The position numbers and the translations under genes are program-made. Positions 38,732-48,716 of a stretch of DNA of 64,000 nt are shown piece by piece. The notes under the pieces were generated by a model. That model was given only the letters and a program-made list of their open reading frames with translations, was not told where the DNA came from and did no database searches. The stretch is from Comamonas_C sp026954015. GTDB taxonomy: Bacteria > Pseudomonadota > Gammaproteobacteria > Burkholderiales > Burkholderiaceae_C. The stretch covers positions 47,967 to 111,966 of the forward strand of contig JAPSFS010000011.1 of the NCBI GenBank assembly GCA_035063785.1, given 5' to 3'. Each line of letters begins with the position of its first letter. The first letter of the stretch is position 1.

Positions 38732-40318
38732 ATGCACAGCCGCATTCCTGCCTCTGCTCTCGCCGCCGCATCGATCCTCATTGCCGGCGCGTTGCGCGCC
38801 GAGGTCGCGCGCATCGATGCCGTCACGCTCTACCCCGGCAGCGCCACCGTCGAGCGCGTGCTGCACATCGCCGCCGGCAGCACGCGCGCGGTGTTCGAAT
38901 GCCTGCCCGGCCAGCTCGATGCGCGCAGCCTGCAGGTGAGCGGCCCGGCGTCGGTGCGCATCGGCGACGTGAACGTGCAGGTACTCGAGCGCGAGGTGGC
39001 CGGCTCGTGCGACGGCGCGCTGCGCGAGCGCCTGCGCGCCGCCGAAGACGACCTCGCCCGCGCGCAGGCCGACGTGCAGTCGCTGCAGCTCGCGCAGACC
39101 TGGCTCAAGACGCAGGCCGCCAGCCCGCCCATGCAGGGCGCGGCCAGCACCCCCGCGGCACAGATCGGCACCACGGCCGAGGCGCTGCGGCGCAGCGCGC
39201 AGGAGACGCTCACGCGGCTGCACCAGGCCGAGCGTACGCAGCACGAACGCGAGCTTGCGCTCAAGCGCCTGCAGGCCGAGCGCGGCAGCGCGCAAGGCGC
39301 CAAGGTGGCGGTGGTGCGCGTCACGCTGGCCACGCCGGCCGAGGCGGACCTGCGCCTTGCCTACCAGGTGCGCGGCCCGAGCTGGTCGCCCAGCTACCGC
39401 GCGCAGCTCGACACGCGCGGCGCGCAGGTGCAGCTCGAACGCCTTGCGCTCGTGAGCCAGAACACCGGCGAGGACTGGAGCCGCGTCGCGCTCACGCTCT
39501 CGACGGGCCAGCCGCTGGCCGCCACCCAGGGGCCGCTGCCGCGCCCGTGGACGCTGGACGTGCCACCGGCCAACCCGCCCACCGTCCAGCGCGAGCGCGC
39601 GGCCGCCGGCGCGATGATGGCCATGCCCGCGCCGGCGCCGGCGCCGGCGGAAGACGTGCCCCCGCCGAGCTTGGACGTTGCCACCGTGGAGGGCGACTAC
39701 GCCACGCGCTTCGTCGTGCCGCAGCGCGTGGACCTGCCCTCGGGCGGCGAGCGCGCGACGCTCACGCTCGGCACGCAGATGCTGCCCGTCACGTTGCGCG
39801 TGCGCACCACGCCGGCGCTGGACGCCACGGCCTACCTCGTGGCCGAGCTGCCCGCGCTCACGGGCGTCTGGCCCGCCGGGCCGGTGCAGCTCGTGCGCGA
39901 CGGCGCCAGCGTCGGCCAGGGCCGGTTCAACCCGGGCGCGAGCGACTACGCACGCCTCGGGCTCGCGTTCGGGCGCGACGAAAGCGTCGTGGTGCATGCC
40001 GACCCGGTGCAGGAATCGACGGCCAGCGGCGGCTTCACCGGCGCGCGCAGCGACCGCACGATAGCGCGCGCCTACAGCGTGGAAAACCGCCACGCCCAGC
40101 CGGTGCAATTGCAGGTGCTCGACGCCGCGCCGGTCTCGCAAAGCGACAAGATCCGCGTGCAGTCAAGCTACGAGCCCACGCCCGCCACCACCGCCTGGGG
40201 CAACCAGAGCGGCACCATCGCCTGGCAGCAGGAACTGGCCGCGGGCGCCACCGCGCGCTACACCGCCCGCCACGTGATCAGCCACGACGAAGACGTGCGC
40301 GTGCGCGAACGCCGCTGA
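38732..40318 (+). CDS. Exported DUF4139 (MuiA-like) protein
   Basis: A 528-residue protein with a signal peptide (residues about 1-24, ALRAE). An N-terminal DUF4140-like beta domain (VTLYPGSATVERVLHI) is followed by a coiled coil at about residues 100-190 and a DUF4139 beta-rich domain (VRGPSWSPSYRAQLDTRGAQVQLERLALVSQNTGEDW). An Ala/Pro linker sits near residue 300. The family includes mucoidy inhibitor A, and its biochemical role is not established. It ends 5 bp before pgpA. Confidence 0.8.
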   Translation: MHSRIPASALAAASILIAGALRAEVARIDAVTLYPGSATVERVLHIAAGSTRAVFECLPGQLDARSLQVSGPASVRIGDVNVQVLEREVAGSCDGALRERLRAAEDDLARAQADVQSLQLAQTWLKTQAASPPMQGAASTPAAQIGTTAEALRRSAQETLTRLHQAERTQHERELALKRLQAERGSAQGAKVAVVRVTLATPAEADLRLAYQVRGPSWSPSYRAQLDTRGAQVQLERLALVSQNTGEDWSRVALTLSTGQPLAATQGPLPRPWTLDVPPANPPTVQRERAAAGAMMAMPAPAPAPAEDVPPPSLDVATVEGDYATRFVVPQRVDLPSGGERATLTLGTQMLPVTLRVRTTPALDATAYLVAELPALTGVWPAGPVQLVRDGASVGQGRFNPGASDYARLGLAFGRDESVVVHADPVQESTASGGFTGARSDRTIARAYSVENRHAQPVQLQVLDAAPVSQSDKIRVQSSYEPTPATTAWGNQSGTIAWQQELAAGATARYTARHVISHDEDVRVRERR

Positions 40319-40323
40319 GCGCC

Positions 40324-40836
40324 ATGGCTGCCGCCTCCCACCACCCCGACGCGGGCTTTCTCTTCAGCCACCCGGCGCACTACATCGCGCTCGGGTTCGG
40401 CAGCGGCCTCTCGCCGTGGGCGCCCGGCACCGTGGGCACGCTCTGGGGCTGGCTCGCGTTCGCCATCGTGCAGCACTGGCTCGCGCCGCTGTCCATGGCG
40501 CTGCTCACGCTCGCGGCGCTGCCGCTGGGCTGGTGGGCCTGCACCGTGACCGCCCAGCACCTGGGCATCGCCGACCCCGGCGCCATCGTCTGGGACGAGA
40601 TCGTCGCGATCTGGCTCATCCTGCTGCTCGTCATGCCCACGGGCTGGCAGGGACAACTCGTGGCGTTCGCGCTGTTTCGCTTCTTCGACGCCGTGAAACC
40701 CGGCCCCGTGGCGTGGGCCGATCAGCGCTTCAAGGGCCTGGGCTGGCGCGGCGGCTTCGGCATCCTGTTCGACGACCTGGTGGCCGCGGGCTGCACGCTG
40801 CTGGTGATCGCGCTCTGGCGCCATTTCACGGCATGA
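40324..40836 (+). CDS. pgpA: Phosphatidylglycerophosphatase A
   Basis: Dephosphorylates phosphatidylglycerophosphate to phosphatidylglycerol in the inner membrane. The 170-residue protein has about four hydrophobic segments and family motifs GFGSGLSPWAPGTVGTLWG and IVWDEIVAIWLIL, then FRFFDAVKPGPVAWADQRF near the C-terminus. Its TGA overlaps the pncC start as ATGA. Immediately after the stop comes a dispersed repeat element. Confidence 0.93.
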   Translation: MAAASHHPDAGFLFSHPAHYIALGFGSGLSPWAPGTVGTLWGWLAFAIVQHWLAPLSMALLTLAALPLGWWACTVTAQHLGIADPGAIVWDEIVAIWLILLLVMPTGWQGQLVAFALFRFFDAVKPGPVAWADQRFKGLGWRGGFGILFDDLVAAGCTLLVIALWRHFTA

Positions 40837-41351
40837 CACTATCGAACCAAGAGCTGCTGGCGCTTGATGGGCAAGCGCTGGAGGCACTTCTGGTTCAAAT
40901 TTCCGGGCGACTGCTCGCGCGCGGCTGGATGCTGGCCACCGCCGAAAGCTGCACCGGCGGGCTGATCGCCGCCGCATGCACCGAGCTGCCCGGCTCCAGC
41001 ACGTGGTTCGAGCGCGGCTTCGTCACCTACTCCAACGCCGCCAAGACCGAGCTGCTGGGCGTGCCCGCGCCGCTCATCACGGCGCACGGCGCGGTGAGCG
41101 AGCCCGTGGCACGCGCGATGGCCGAAGGGGCCGTCGCCCATTCCGCCGCGCAGGCGAGCATCGCCGTCACCGGCGTGGCCGGGCCCACGGGCGGCAGCGC
41201 CGACAAGCCCGTGGGCACCGTGTGGTTCGGCTGGTGCGTGGACGGCACGACGCACAGCGAGCGGCAGTGCTTTGCGAGGCTGAACCGCCCGGGCGTGCGC
41301 CAGGCAACGCTGGCGCACGCGCTTTCGCGCCTGGCGGTGCTGCTCGGGTAG
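40833..41351 (+). CDS. pncC: Nicotinamide-nucleotide amidohydrolase (CinA C-terminal domain)
   Basis: Deamidates NMN to nicotinate mononucleotide in pyridine nucleotide salvage. The 172-residue protein has ATAESCTGGLIAAACTELPGSS (catalytic Ser), FVTYSNAAKTELLGV and VTGVAGPTGGSADKPVGTVW, all diagnostic. The first 21 or so residues (MTLSNQELLALDGQALEALLV) are encoded by a dispersed palindromic repeat and replace the N-terminus seen in other PncC proteins. The start overlaps the pgpA stop, giving a PgpA-PncC coupled pair. Confidence 0.93.
   Translation: MTLSNQELLALDGQALEALLVQISGRLLARGWMLATAESCTGGLIAAACTELPGSSTWFERGFVTYSNAAKTELLGVPAPLITAHGAVSEPVARAMAEGAVAHSAAQASIAVTGVAGPTGGSADKPVGTVWFGWCVDGTTHSERQCFARLNRPGVRQATLAHALSRLAVLLG
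40838..40903 (+). repeat. Dispersed palindromic repeat, copy 5, encoding the PncC N-terminus
   Basis: CACTATCGAACC, GAGCTGCTG, then GCGCTTG (40860-40866) / CAAGCGC (40872-40878), GGAGGC and a TTCAAATTT tail. It is read in a different frame from the copies in thiL and the THUMP methyltransferase. Confidence 0.8.
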
Positions 41352-41356
41352 CGCGC

Positions 41357-43159
41357 TCAGCGCAGGTGGTGCACCGGCGCCACCTTGTACACGGGGGTGT
41401 CGAGCCCCTCGTAGCGCGCTTTCAACTGCAGCGAGAGAAACTGCGAGTAGTGGCGGCTCTGGTGCAGGTTGCCCCCGTGGATCCACAGCTGCCGCTGGTT
41501 GGTGGGCTTCCACATGTTGCGCAGCTCCCCTTCCCACGGGCCGGGGTCCTTCTTGGTGTTGGAGCCCAGGCCCCAGACCTTGCCCACGCGGTCGGCCACC
41601 TCGGGCGAGATCAGGTCGGCAAGCCAGTGGTTCATCGAGCCGTAGCCAGTGGCATAGACGATGAGGTCGGCCTCCAGCTCGGTGCCGTCGGTGAGCACCA
41701 CCGATCTGGGCTTGATCTGCTGGATCTCGACGCCGCTCCTGAGCTTGACGCGCCCGTCGGCCACCAGCTCGCTCGCGCCCACGTCGATGTAGTAGCCCGA
41801 GCCGCGGCGCAGGTACTTCATGAACAGGCCCGAGCCGTCCTCGCCAAAGTCCAGCAGAAAGCCCGCCTTCTCCAGCCGGCCGTAGAGATCGGCATCGCGC
41901 TTCTTCATCTCGTCGTACACCGGGATGTGGAAGGTGTGCATGATCTTGTACGGGACGCTCGCGAAGATCAGGTCGCCCTTGTGGTGGTCGATGCCGTTGG
42001 CCACCGCCTGCTCGCTGTACAGCCCGCCCAGCGCCAGCTCCATCAGCGACGCCGACGGCGCGATGTGCGTGCTGCTGCGCTGGATCATGGTCACGTCCAC
42101 GCCGTGCTCCCACAGCGCCGCGCAGATGTCGTGCGCCGAGTTGTTCGAGCCCAGCACCACCACCTTCTTGCCCTGGTATTTCTCCGGGCCGGGGTGCTGG
42201 CTGGAGTGGTGCTGCTCGCCCAGGAAGGTCTCGGCGCCCTCGATCTTCGGGATGTTCGGGTAGCCCGAGACGCCGAGCGCGAACACGAGCTGTTTTGGCC
42301 GCAGCGTGACGGGCTTGCCCTCGCGCTCGACCTGCACCTCCCACTCGCCCCGGGCCTCGTCGAAGCGCGCCTTCTTCGCCACCGTGGAGCCCCAGTAGTT
42401 GATCTCCATCACCTTGGTGTAGGCCTCCAGCCAGTCGCCGATCTTGTCCTTGGCGGCGAACACCGGCCAGTCGTCCGGGAACGGCAGGTAGGGCAGATGG
42501 TCATACCACACCGGGTCGTGCAGGTGCAGGCTCTTGTAGCGCTTGCGCCAGCTGTCGCCGGGGCGTTCGTTCTTCTCGACGACGATGGTCGGCACGCCCA
42601 GGCGGCGCAGGCGCGCGGCCAGCGCAATGCCACCCTGCCCGCCGCCGACGATGAGGGTGTAGGGCTGTGTTTCGTAGCCCAGCGTCGCGCGTTCGTGCTG
42701 CAATGCCTCCAGCCAGCTCTGGCGGCCCGGGTGCACGCCGTGCTCGGCGCTCTTGATGCGGCGCGGACCCTTCTTCTCCTCGAAGCCCTTGAGCTCGACC
42801 ATGGTGGTGAGCAGCGTCCAGGCGCGATCGCCCGCCGGGGTGCCTTTCAGGCGCAGGTGCCCGCGCCCGCGCGAGACCTTGGTTTCGAACGTGAACCAGG
42901 CATCGACCACGCCCTCGGCCTCGGTGGCCTCGCCGTCCACGGCGAAGCCGCTCGGTGCGGTCGCGGCGAGCTGCGCTGCGAGCATTTCCTCGATCGCGGC
43001 ACGCCCCTCCTGCGTGCGGATGTTCCAGGTGAAGGAAACGAGGTCGCGCCAGTAGCACTCCTCGTCGAACAGCGCGCTCACGGCATCGGGCTTGCCCGAT
43101 TTCAGCGCGGTTTCGAATTGCGCCAGCCAGCGGCTGGCACGCTCGGTCGGTGTTGCCAT
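41357..43159 (-). CDS. Flavin-containing monooxygenase with N-terminal NTF2-like domain
   Basis: A 600-residue protein. Residues about 1-125 resemble a SnoaL/NTF2-like fold. From about residue 165 it has a class B flavin monooxygenase module: FAD motif IVGGGQGGIALAARLRRLG, an FMO-like GDSWRKRYKSLHLHDPVWYDHLPYLPFP, NADPH motif VVLGSNNSAHDICAALW, and VYATGYGSMNHW near the C-terminus. Such enzymes oxygenate soft nucleophiles or ketones; the substrate is unknown. A GGAG ribosome site precedes the ATG. The sigma-54 activator gene upstream and palindromic sites between them suggest control by that activator. Confidence 0.85.
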   Translation of the reverse strand: MATPTERASRWLAQFETALKSGKPDAVSALFDEECYWRDLVSFTWNIRTQEGRAAIEEMLAAQLAATAPSGFAVDGEATEAEGVVDAWFTFETKVSRGRGHLRLKGTPAGDRAWTLLTTMVELKGFEEKKGPRRIKSAEHGVHPGRQSWLEALQHERATLGYETQPYTLIVGGGQGGIALAARLRRLGVPTIVVEKNERPGDSWRKRYKSLHLHDPVWYDHLPYLPFPDDWPVFAAKDKIGDWLEAYTKVMEINYWGSTVAKKARFDEARGEWEVQVEREGKPVTLRPKQLVFALGVSGYPNIPKIEGAETFLGEQHHSSQHPGPEKYQGKKVVVLGSNNSAHDICAALWEHGVDVTMIQRSSTHIAPSASLMELALGGLYSEQAVANGIDHHKGDLIFASVPYKIMHTFHIPVYDEMKKRDADLYGRLEKAGFLLDFGEDGSGLFMKYLRRGSGYYIDVGASELVADGRVKLRSGVEIQQIKPRSVVLTDGTELEADLIVYATGYGSMNHWLADLISPEVADRVGKVWGLGSNTKKDPGPWEGELRNMWKPTNQRQLWIHGGNLHQSRHYSQFLSLQLKARYEGLDTPVYKVAPVHHLR

Positions 43160-43213
43160 CGTTGTGTCTCCTGTCCTTGCAACCCGCCCCGGTTCGGGCG
43201 GCGTGGCAGGACA

Positions 43214-43230
43214 TACACGATCCGTGCCAA
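43214..43230 (-). promoter_or_regulatory. Weak candidate sigma-54 promoter of the monooxygenase gene
   Basis: On the minus strand TTGGCACG (43230-43223) matches the -24 element and is followed, at the right spacing, by GTGTA (43218-43214), a poor match to the TTGCA -12 element. It lies 55 bp before the monooxygenase ATG and 45-100 bp from the palindromes at 43276-43330. Confidence 0.35.
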
Positions 43231-43275
43231 TTGGCGTGGCGGGTCTGGAACAGTCCTCCAGGGTGCGCGGGTTCC

Positions 43276-43330
43276 GTCACAGAGTGACAGTTGGAGGTGA
43301 CACCTGTCACCGCACCCGCGGTGACAGGTG
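43276..43330. promoter_or_regulatory. Palindromic activator-site cluster and regulator 3' hairpin
   Basis: Three overlapping perfect inverted repeats: GTCAC-AGA-GTGAC (43276-43288), GGTGACA-CC-TGTCACC (43296-43311), and a 13-bp palindrome CACCTGTCACCGC (43301-43313) / GCGGTGACAGGTG (43318-43330) with a 4-base spacer. All share TGTCAC/GTGACA half-sites, as expected of an upstream activating sequence for the adjacent sigma-54 activator. The last palindrome also starts 11 bases after the activator's stop codon, so its transcript could fold there, though no T-run follows. Confidence 0.6.
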
Positions 43331-43340
43331 CACGCCGCAA

Positions 43341-45284
<1,944 letters not shown>

Positions 45285-45423
45285 GGGTACAACGCTGGAC
45301 CGTGCATCTTCTCCCCGATCGCCCATGAGCGCATCGGGGCAACTACCCACGCCGAGTGCCCCCGGTGCCAGTACAGCCGGGGCACGCGCCGTATCATCTT
45401 CGCGCCCCCCGGCCCGGACCGCC

Positions 45424-46242
45424 ATGCCCCACGAATCTCCCGACTACGCCGCCTTCCTGGCCGAACAGCTGCCGCGCCAGCACGCGCGTGTGGCGCACTA
45501 TGCGCTGGGCGACGAGCACGTGTGGCTCAAGCGCGCCGGGCGGCCCCACGGCGCGTGGCGCTACCGGCTGCTGGGCGCGGTGGCGCGGGGGGCGCGGCTG
45601 CCGGCGTTGAGTCCGGTGCCCAACCCCGGCGGCACCGCCGCGATTGCCACCGAGATCGCGCGCCTGGCCGCCTTCGCGGCGCACGGCCTGCGCGTGCCCG
45701 AGGTGCTCGCAGCGCAAACCGACGGCTTTCTGATGCGCGACCTGGGCGGCGGCGCGCAGGCGGCGCGCTCGCTCGGCGACGAGATCGAGGCGCAGATACC
45801 GCACGGCGCGGACGCGGTGCTCGCGCCCTGGCGCGAGGGCCTGGCGCTGCTGGACGCGGTGCACGCCCGCGGCCTGTGCCTGAGCCAGGCGTTCGCGCGC
45901 AACATGGTGCGCTGCGCGGATGGGCAGATCGCCTGCATAGACTTCGAGGACGACCCCGCCGCGCACCTGCCGCTGCCGCTGTGCCAGGTGCGCGACGCGC
46001 TCGCCTGGCTGCATTCGACCGCGGGCTTTCTGCACGCGGCGGGCGCGCGCGAGAGCGCCCGCGCCATCTGGAGCGCGTGGCTGGCCGAGCCGGTGCGCGA
46101 CGACGCCTTCCGCGCGGCGTTCGCGCAGACCGTGGCGCGCCTCACCTGGCTGCGCTACCTGCCGCCCGACCGCCGCTGGGGGCGCGACGCCTACCGCCTG
46201 CGCGCGGCCTACGAGCAGGCCGTCAAGCTCCGTTATGAATAG
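45424..46242 (+). CDS. Kinase-like phosphotransferase of unknown substrate
   Basis: A 272-residue protein with kinase-fold remnants. A nucleotide-binding-like N-lobe (HYALGDEHVWLKRAG with a candidate Lys) is followed by a catalytic-loop-like HARGLCLSQAFARNMV and CIDFEDDP, which matches the metal-binding DFE of small-molecule or RIO-type kinases. The substrate cannot be inferred. Its TAG stop is the TAG of a dispersed repeat (ATAGCTG) that begins at the 3' end. It is divergent from the sigma-54 activator. The 139-bp gap contains two inverted repeats, at 45313-45339 and 45356-45385. Confidence 0.65.
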   Translation: MPHESPDYAAFLAEQLPRQHARVAHYALGDEHVWLKRAGRPHGAWRYRLLGAVARGARLPALSPVPNPGGTAAIATEIARLAAFAAHGLRVPEVLAAQTDGFLMRDLGGGAQAARSLGDEIEAQIPHGADAVLAPWREGLALLDAVHARGLCLSQAFARNMVRCADGQIACIDFEDDPAAHLPLPLCQVRDALAWLHSTAGFLHAAGARESARAIWSAWLAEPVRDDAFRAAFAQTVARLTWLRYLPPDRRWGRDAYRLRAAYEQAVKLRYE

Positions 46243-46282
46243 CTGCCGGCGCCTGTATCGCAAGCGCCAAAGCCATTTTTCA
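46237..46282 (+). repeat. Dispersed palindromic repeat, copy 6
   Basis: ATAGCTGCC, GGCGCCTG / CAAGCGCC arms, then AAAGCCATTTTT. It supplies the stop codon of the upstream kinase-like gene and lies between it and the MAPEG gene. Confidence 0.7.
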
Positions 46283-46299
46283 TCACAGGAAATACTGCC

Positions 46300-46683
46300 A
46301 TGAACACCGTTCACATCGTCGCGCTGCTGGCCATCGCGCAGTACCTCGCGTTCACCGTGCTCGTGGGCCGCGCGCGCATGCGCTGGCGCGTGATGGCCCC
46401 CGCCACCACGGGTCATCCGATGTTCGAGCGCGCGTTTCGCGTGCAGCAGAACACGCTGGAGCAGCTCGTCGCATTTCTGCCGGCGCTGCTGCTCGCGGGC
46501 TTGTACTGGCCGCAGCCGGTGGTCGCGGCGATCGGCGCGGTCTGGCTCGCCGGGCGCTTGCTGTACCGGCTGGAATACATGAAGGACCCGGCGCGCCGCG
46601 CGCCCGGCTTCGGGCTTACCGTGCTGCCGACGATGGCGCTGATCCTCGCGGCGCTCTGGGGCGCCGTCGGCGGCGCGGCCTGA
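46300..46683 (+). CDS. MAPEG-family membrane protein
   Basis: A 127-residue membrane protein with four hydrophobic segments. The central motif FERAFRVQQNTLEQLVAFLPALL matches the MAPEG family (E-R-x-x-x-V-x-x-N-x-x-E), whose members include microsomal glutathione transferases. The enzyme role in bacteria is generally untested. It ends 1 bp before the convergent ligase-like gene. Confidence 0.82.
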   Translation: MNTVHIVALLAIAQYLAFTVLVGRARMRWRVMAPATTGHPMFERAFRVQQNTLEQLVAFLPALLLAGLYWPQPVVAAIGAVWLAGRLLYRLEYMKDPARRAPGFGLTVLPTMALILAALWGAVGGAA

Positions 46684-46684
46684 G

Positions 46685-47371
46685 TCAATCCAGCGCCCGC
46701 GCCAGCGCCGCGCGCAGGTGCCCGGCGTAGGCGGCGGCGTCGATGAAACCCGGCGCCAGCGCGGCGCACGAGACGGTGCGCCGCCGCATCGCGGCCTCGT
46801 CGGGCTCCTGCCCGAGCGCGCGGCACAGCAGTGCCCAGTCGGGCGGCGCCACCAGCGTGCCCGCCACCAGCAGCACGCCATGGCGCTGGCGCCGCTGCGC
46901 CAGGCCGACGAGCTTGCGCCCACCCGCCGCATCGACCACTTCCCACGAAGCGAGGCTGCCGTAGCACGCCCACGGCACGGTGGGCCCCAGGCGCTTATCG
47001 GCCCCGGCCACCTCGGCAGGCGGCAGCGCGCGCGCCTGCACGCCCAGCCGCGCCAGCAGCTCGACGTACATCTGCCCCAGCCCCCGGTAGCTCTCGTTGA
47101 TGCGCCCGGCCACCCAGGGATGGCCCGGGGGCAGCACCACCGAGCTGGTCACCATCCAGGGCCCGGTGAGCACCGCGCCGCCGCCCGAAGCGCGCACCAG
47201 CGCCCGCACCCCGGGCGCGCGTTCGCGCAGGGCGTCGAACCGCCCACGCTGCGAGCAGCCGAGCACGATGGCGGGCTCGGCATGGGTCCACACCGCGAAG
47301 CGCGGTTGCAGCACCGGCGTGGCGAGCTGTCCGGCATTCCAGGATTGTTCGGCTTCGGCGGTGGCGGGCAT
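46685..47371 (-). CDS. Lipoate-protein ligase-like (BPL/LplA) protein
   Basis: A 228-residue member of the biotin/lipoate A/B ligase fold. It has the substrate-binding RASGGGAVLTGP motif (usual RRxGGGxVxH, so the final His is changed to Pro) and the Lys-containing RKLVGLAQRRQRHGVL, close to the K-x-x-G-x-A-x-R pattern. The altered glycine-rich motif makes true lipoate ligase activity uncertain. It may be an LplA-type or octanoyltransferase-like variant. It is divergent from hemB with 88 bp between. Confidence 0.7.
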   Translation of the reverse strand: MPATAEAEQSWNAGQLATPVLQPRFAVWTHAEPAIVLGCSQRGRFDALRERAPGVRALVRASGGGAVLTGPWMVTSSVVLPPGHPWVAGRINESYRGLGQMYVELLARLGVQARALPPAEVAGADKRLGPTVPWACYGSLASWEVVDAAGGRKLVGLAQRRQRHGVLLVAGTLVAPPDWALLCRALGQEPDEAAMRRRTVSCAALAPGFIDAAAYAGHLRAALARALD

Positions 47372-47459
47372 GCAATCGTGCGGGGAGCGCGGGAGGGCAA
47401 AAGCGCGAGCCTACCAGCGGCGGGGGCCTGCGCGCGCCTTCTGTCGCACAATCGCCGCC

Positions 47460-48467
47460 ATGCACCTGTCCAGCCCCACGCCCTTTCCCCAGAACCGCCC
47501 GCGGCGCATGCGCCGCGATGCGTTCTCGCGCAACCTCATGCGCGAGTCGCGCCTTTCGAGCCACGACTTCATCTACCCGGTGTTCGTGCACGAGGGCAGC
47601 AAGCGCCGCGAGGCCGTGCCCTCGATGCCCGGCGTCGACCGCCTGAGCCTGGACCTGCTGCTGCCCGTGGCCGAGGAATGCGCGAAGCTGGAGATCCCCG
47701 TGCTGGCGCTGTTCCCGGCGATCGACGCCTCCTTCAAGACGCCCGACGGCCGCGAAGCCGCCAACCCCGACGGCCTGATCCCGCGCGTGGTGCGTGCGCT
47801 GAAACAGGAGTTTCCGCAGCTCGGCGTGATGACCGACGTGGCGCTGGACCCCTACACCAGCCACGGGCAGGACGGCGTGCTCGACAAGACGGGCTACATC
47901 CTCAACGACGAGACGGTGGAGATCCTCGTGCAGCAGGCGCTTGCGCACGCGCACGCGGGCGTGGACATCGTCGCGCCCAGCGACATGATGGACGGGCGCA
48001 TCGGCGCGGTGCGCCGTGCGCTCGAAGCCCAGCACCTCATCTACACGCGCATCATGGCCTACAGCGCCAAGTACGCGAGCAGCTTCTACGGGCCGTTTCG
48101 CGATGCGGTGGGCACGCGCGGGGCGCTGGGCAAGGCCGACAAGAACGTCTACCAGATGGACCCCGGCAACAGCGACGAGGCGCTGCGCGAGGTGGCGCTC
48201 GATATCGCCGAAGGCGCCGACATGGTGATGGTCAAGCCCGGGATGCCCTACCTCGACGTGCTGCGCCGCGTGAAGGACGAGTTCCGCATGCCGACCTTCG
48301 CCTACCAGGTGAGCGGCGAGTACGCGATGCTCAAGGCCGCCGCGGCCAACGGCTGGCTCGACCACGACGCGGTGATGCTGGAGGCGCTGCTCGCCTTCAA
48401 GCGCGCCGGCGCAGACGGCATCCTGACCTACTTCTCGCTGGACGCCGCGCGCCTGCTGCGCGCGTAG
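47460..48467 (+). CDS. hemB: Delta-aminolevulinic acid dehydratase
   Basis: Condenses two 5-aminolevulinate molecules to porphobilinogen in heme synthesis. The 335-residue TIM barrel has the two active-site lysines in MAYSAKYASSFYGPFRDA and VMVKPGMPYLDV. The segment that carries three Zn-binding cysteines in other HemB proteins reads DVALDPYTSHGQDG here, with Asp in place of Cys. This is the Mg-dependent type, as in Pseudomonas. The ATG at 47460 gives MHLSSPTPFPQNRPRRMRRD. A terminator-like hairpin follows at 48495-48525. Confidence 0.96.
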   Translation: MHLSSPTPFPQNRPRRMRRDAFSRNLMRESRLSSHDFIYPVFVHEGSKRREAVPSMPGVDRLSLDLLLPVAEECAKLEIPVLALFPAIDASFKTPDGREAANPDGLIPRVVRALKQEFPQLGVMTDVALDPYTSHGQDGVLDKTGYILNDETVEILVQQALAHAHAGVDIVAPSDMMDGRIGAVRRALEAQHLIYTRIMAYSAKYASSFYGPFRDAVGTRGALGKADKNVYQMDPGNSDEALREVALDIAEGADMVMVKPGMPYLDVLRRVKDEFRMPTFAYQVSGEYAMLKAAAANGWLDHDAVMLEALLAFKRAGADGILTYFSLDAARLLRA

Positions 48468-48494
48468 CCATCGCCATACGCCCCCACCCTCGGC

Positions 48495-48525
48495 AACCCC
48501 GGTCAGCGACGCTGCGCCGGGGTTT
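48495..48525 (+). terminator. Rho-independent terminator after hemB
   Basis: AACCCCGG (48495-48502) pairs with CCGGGGTT (48517-48524), with an inner CAGCG/CGCTG stem and a short T run. It lies 27 bp after the hemB stop. The remainder of 48526-48716 holds no feature I can support other than the ribosome site of the next gene. Confidence 0.65.
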
Positions 48526-48716
48526 GCTGCATGCACCGCAGGCACACCGGAGGGGGCCTCGCTGCAGCGACGTGCCGCACTGATCCACGCGTCCTGAAAC
48601 GTAACGCGCCACCCGAGCATCCAAGGTGGGCGGCCGCACTGCGCAAGCCAGCCACACGCGCCGCCACACCAGGGCGCCATCCTGCGCCGGTGAATGCTTC
48701 CAAGGAGCAAGCGATC

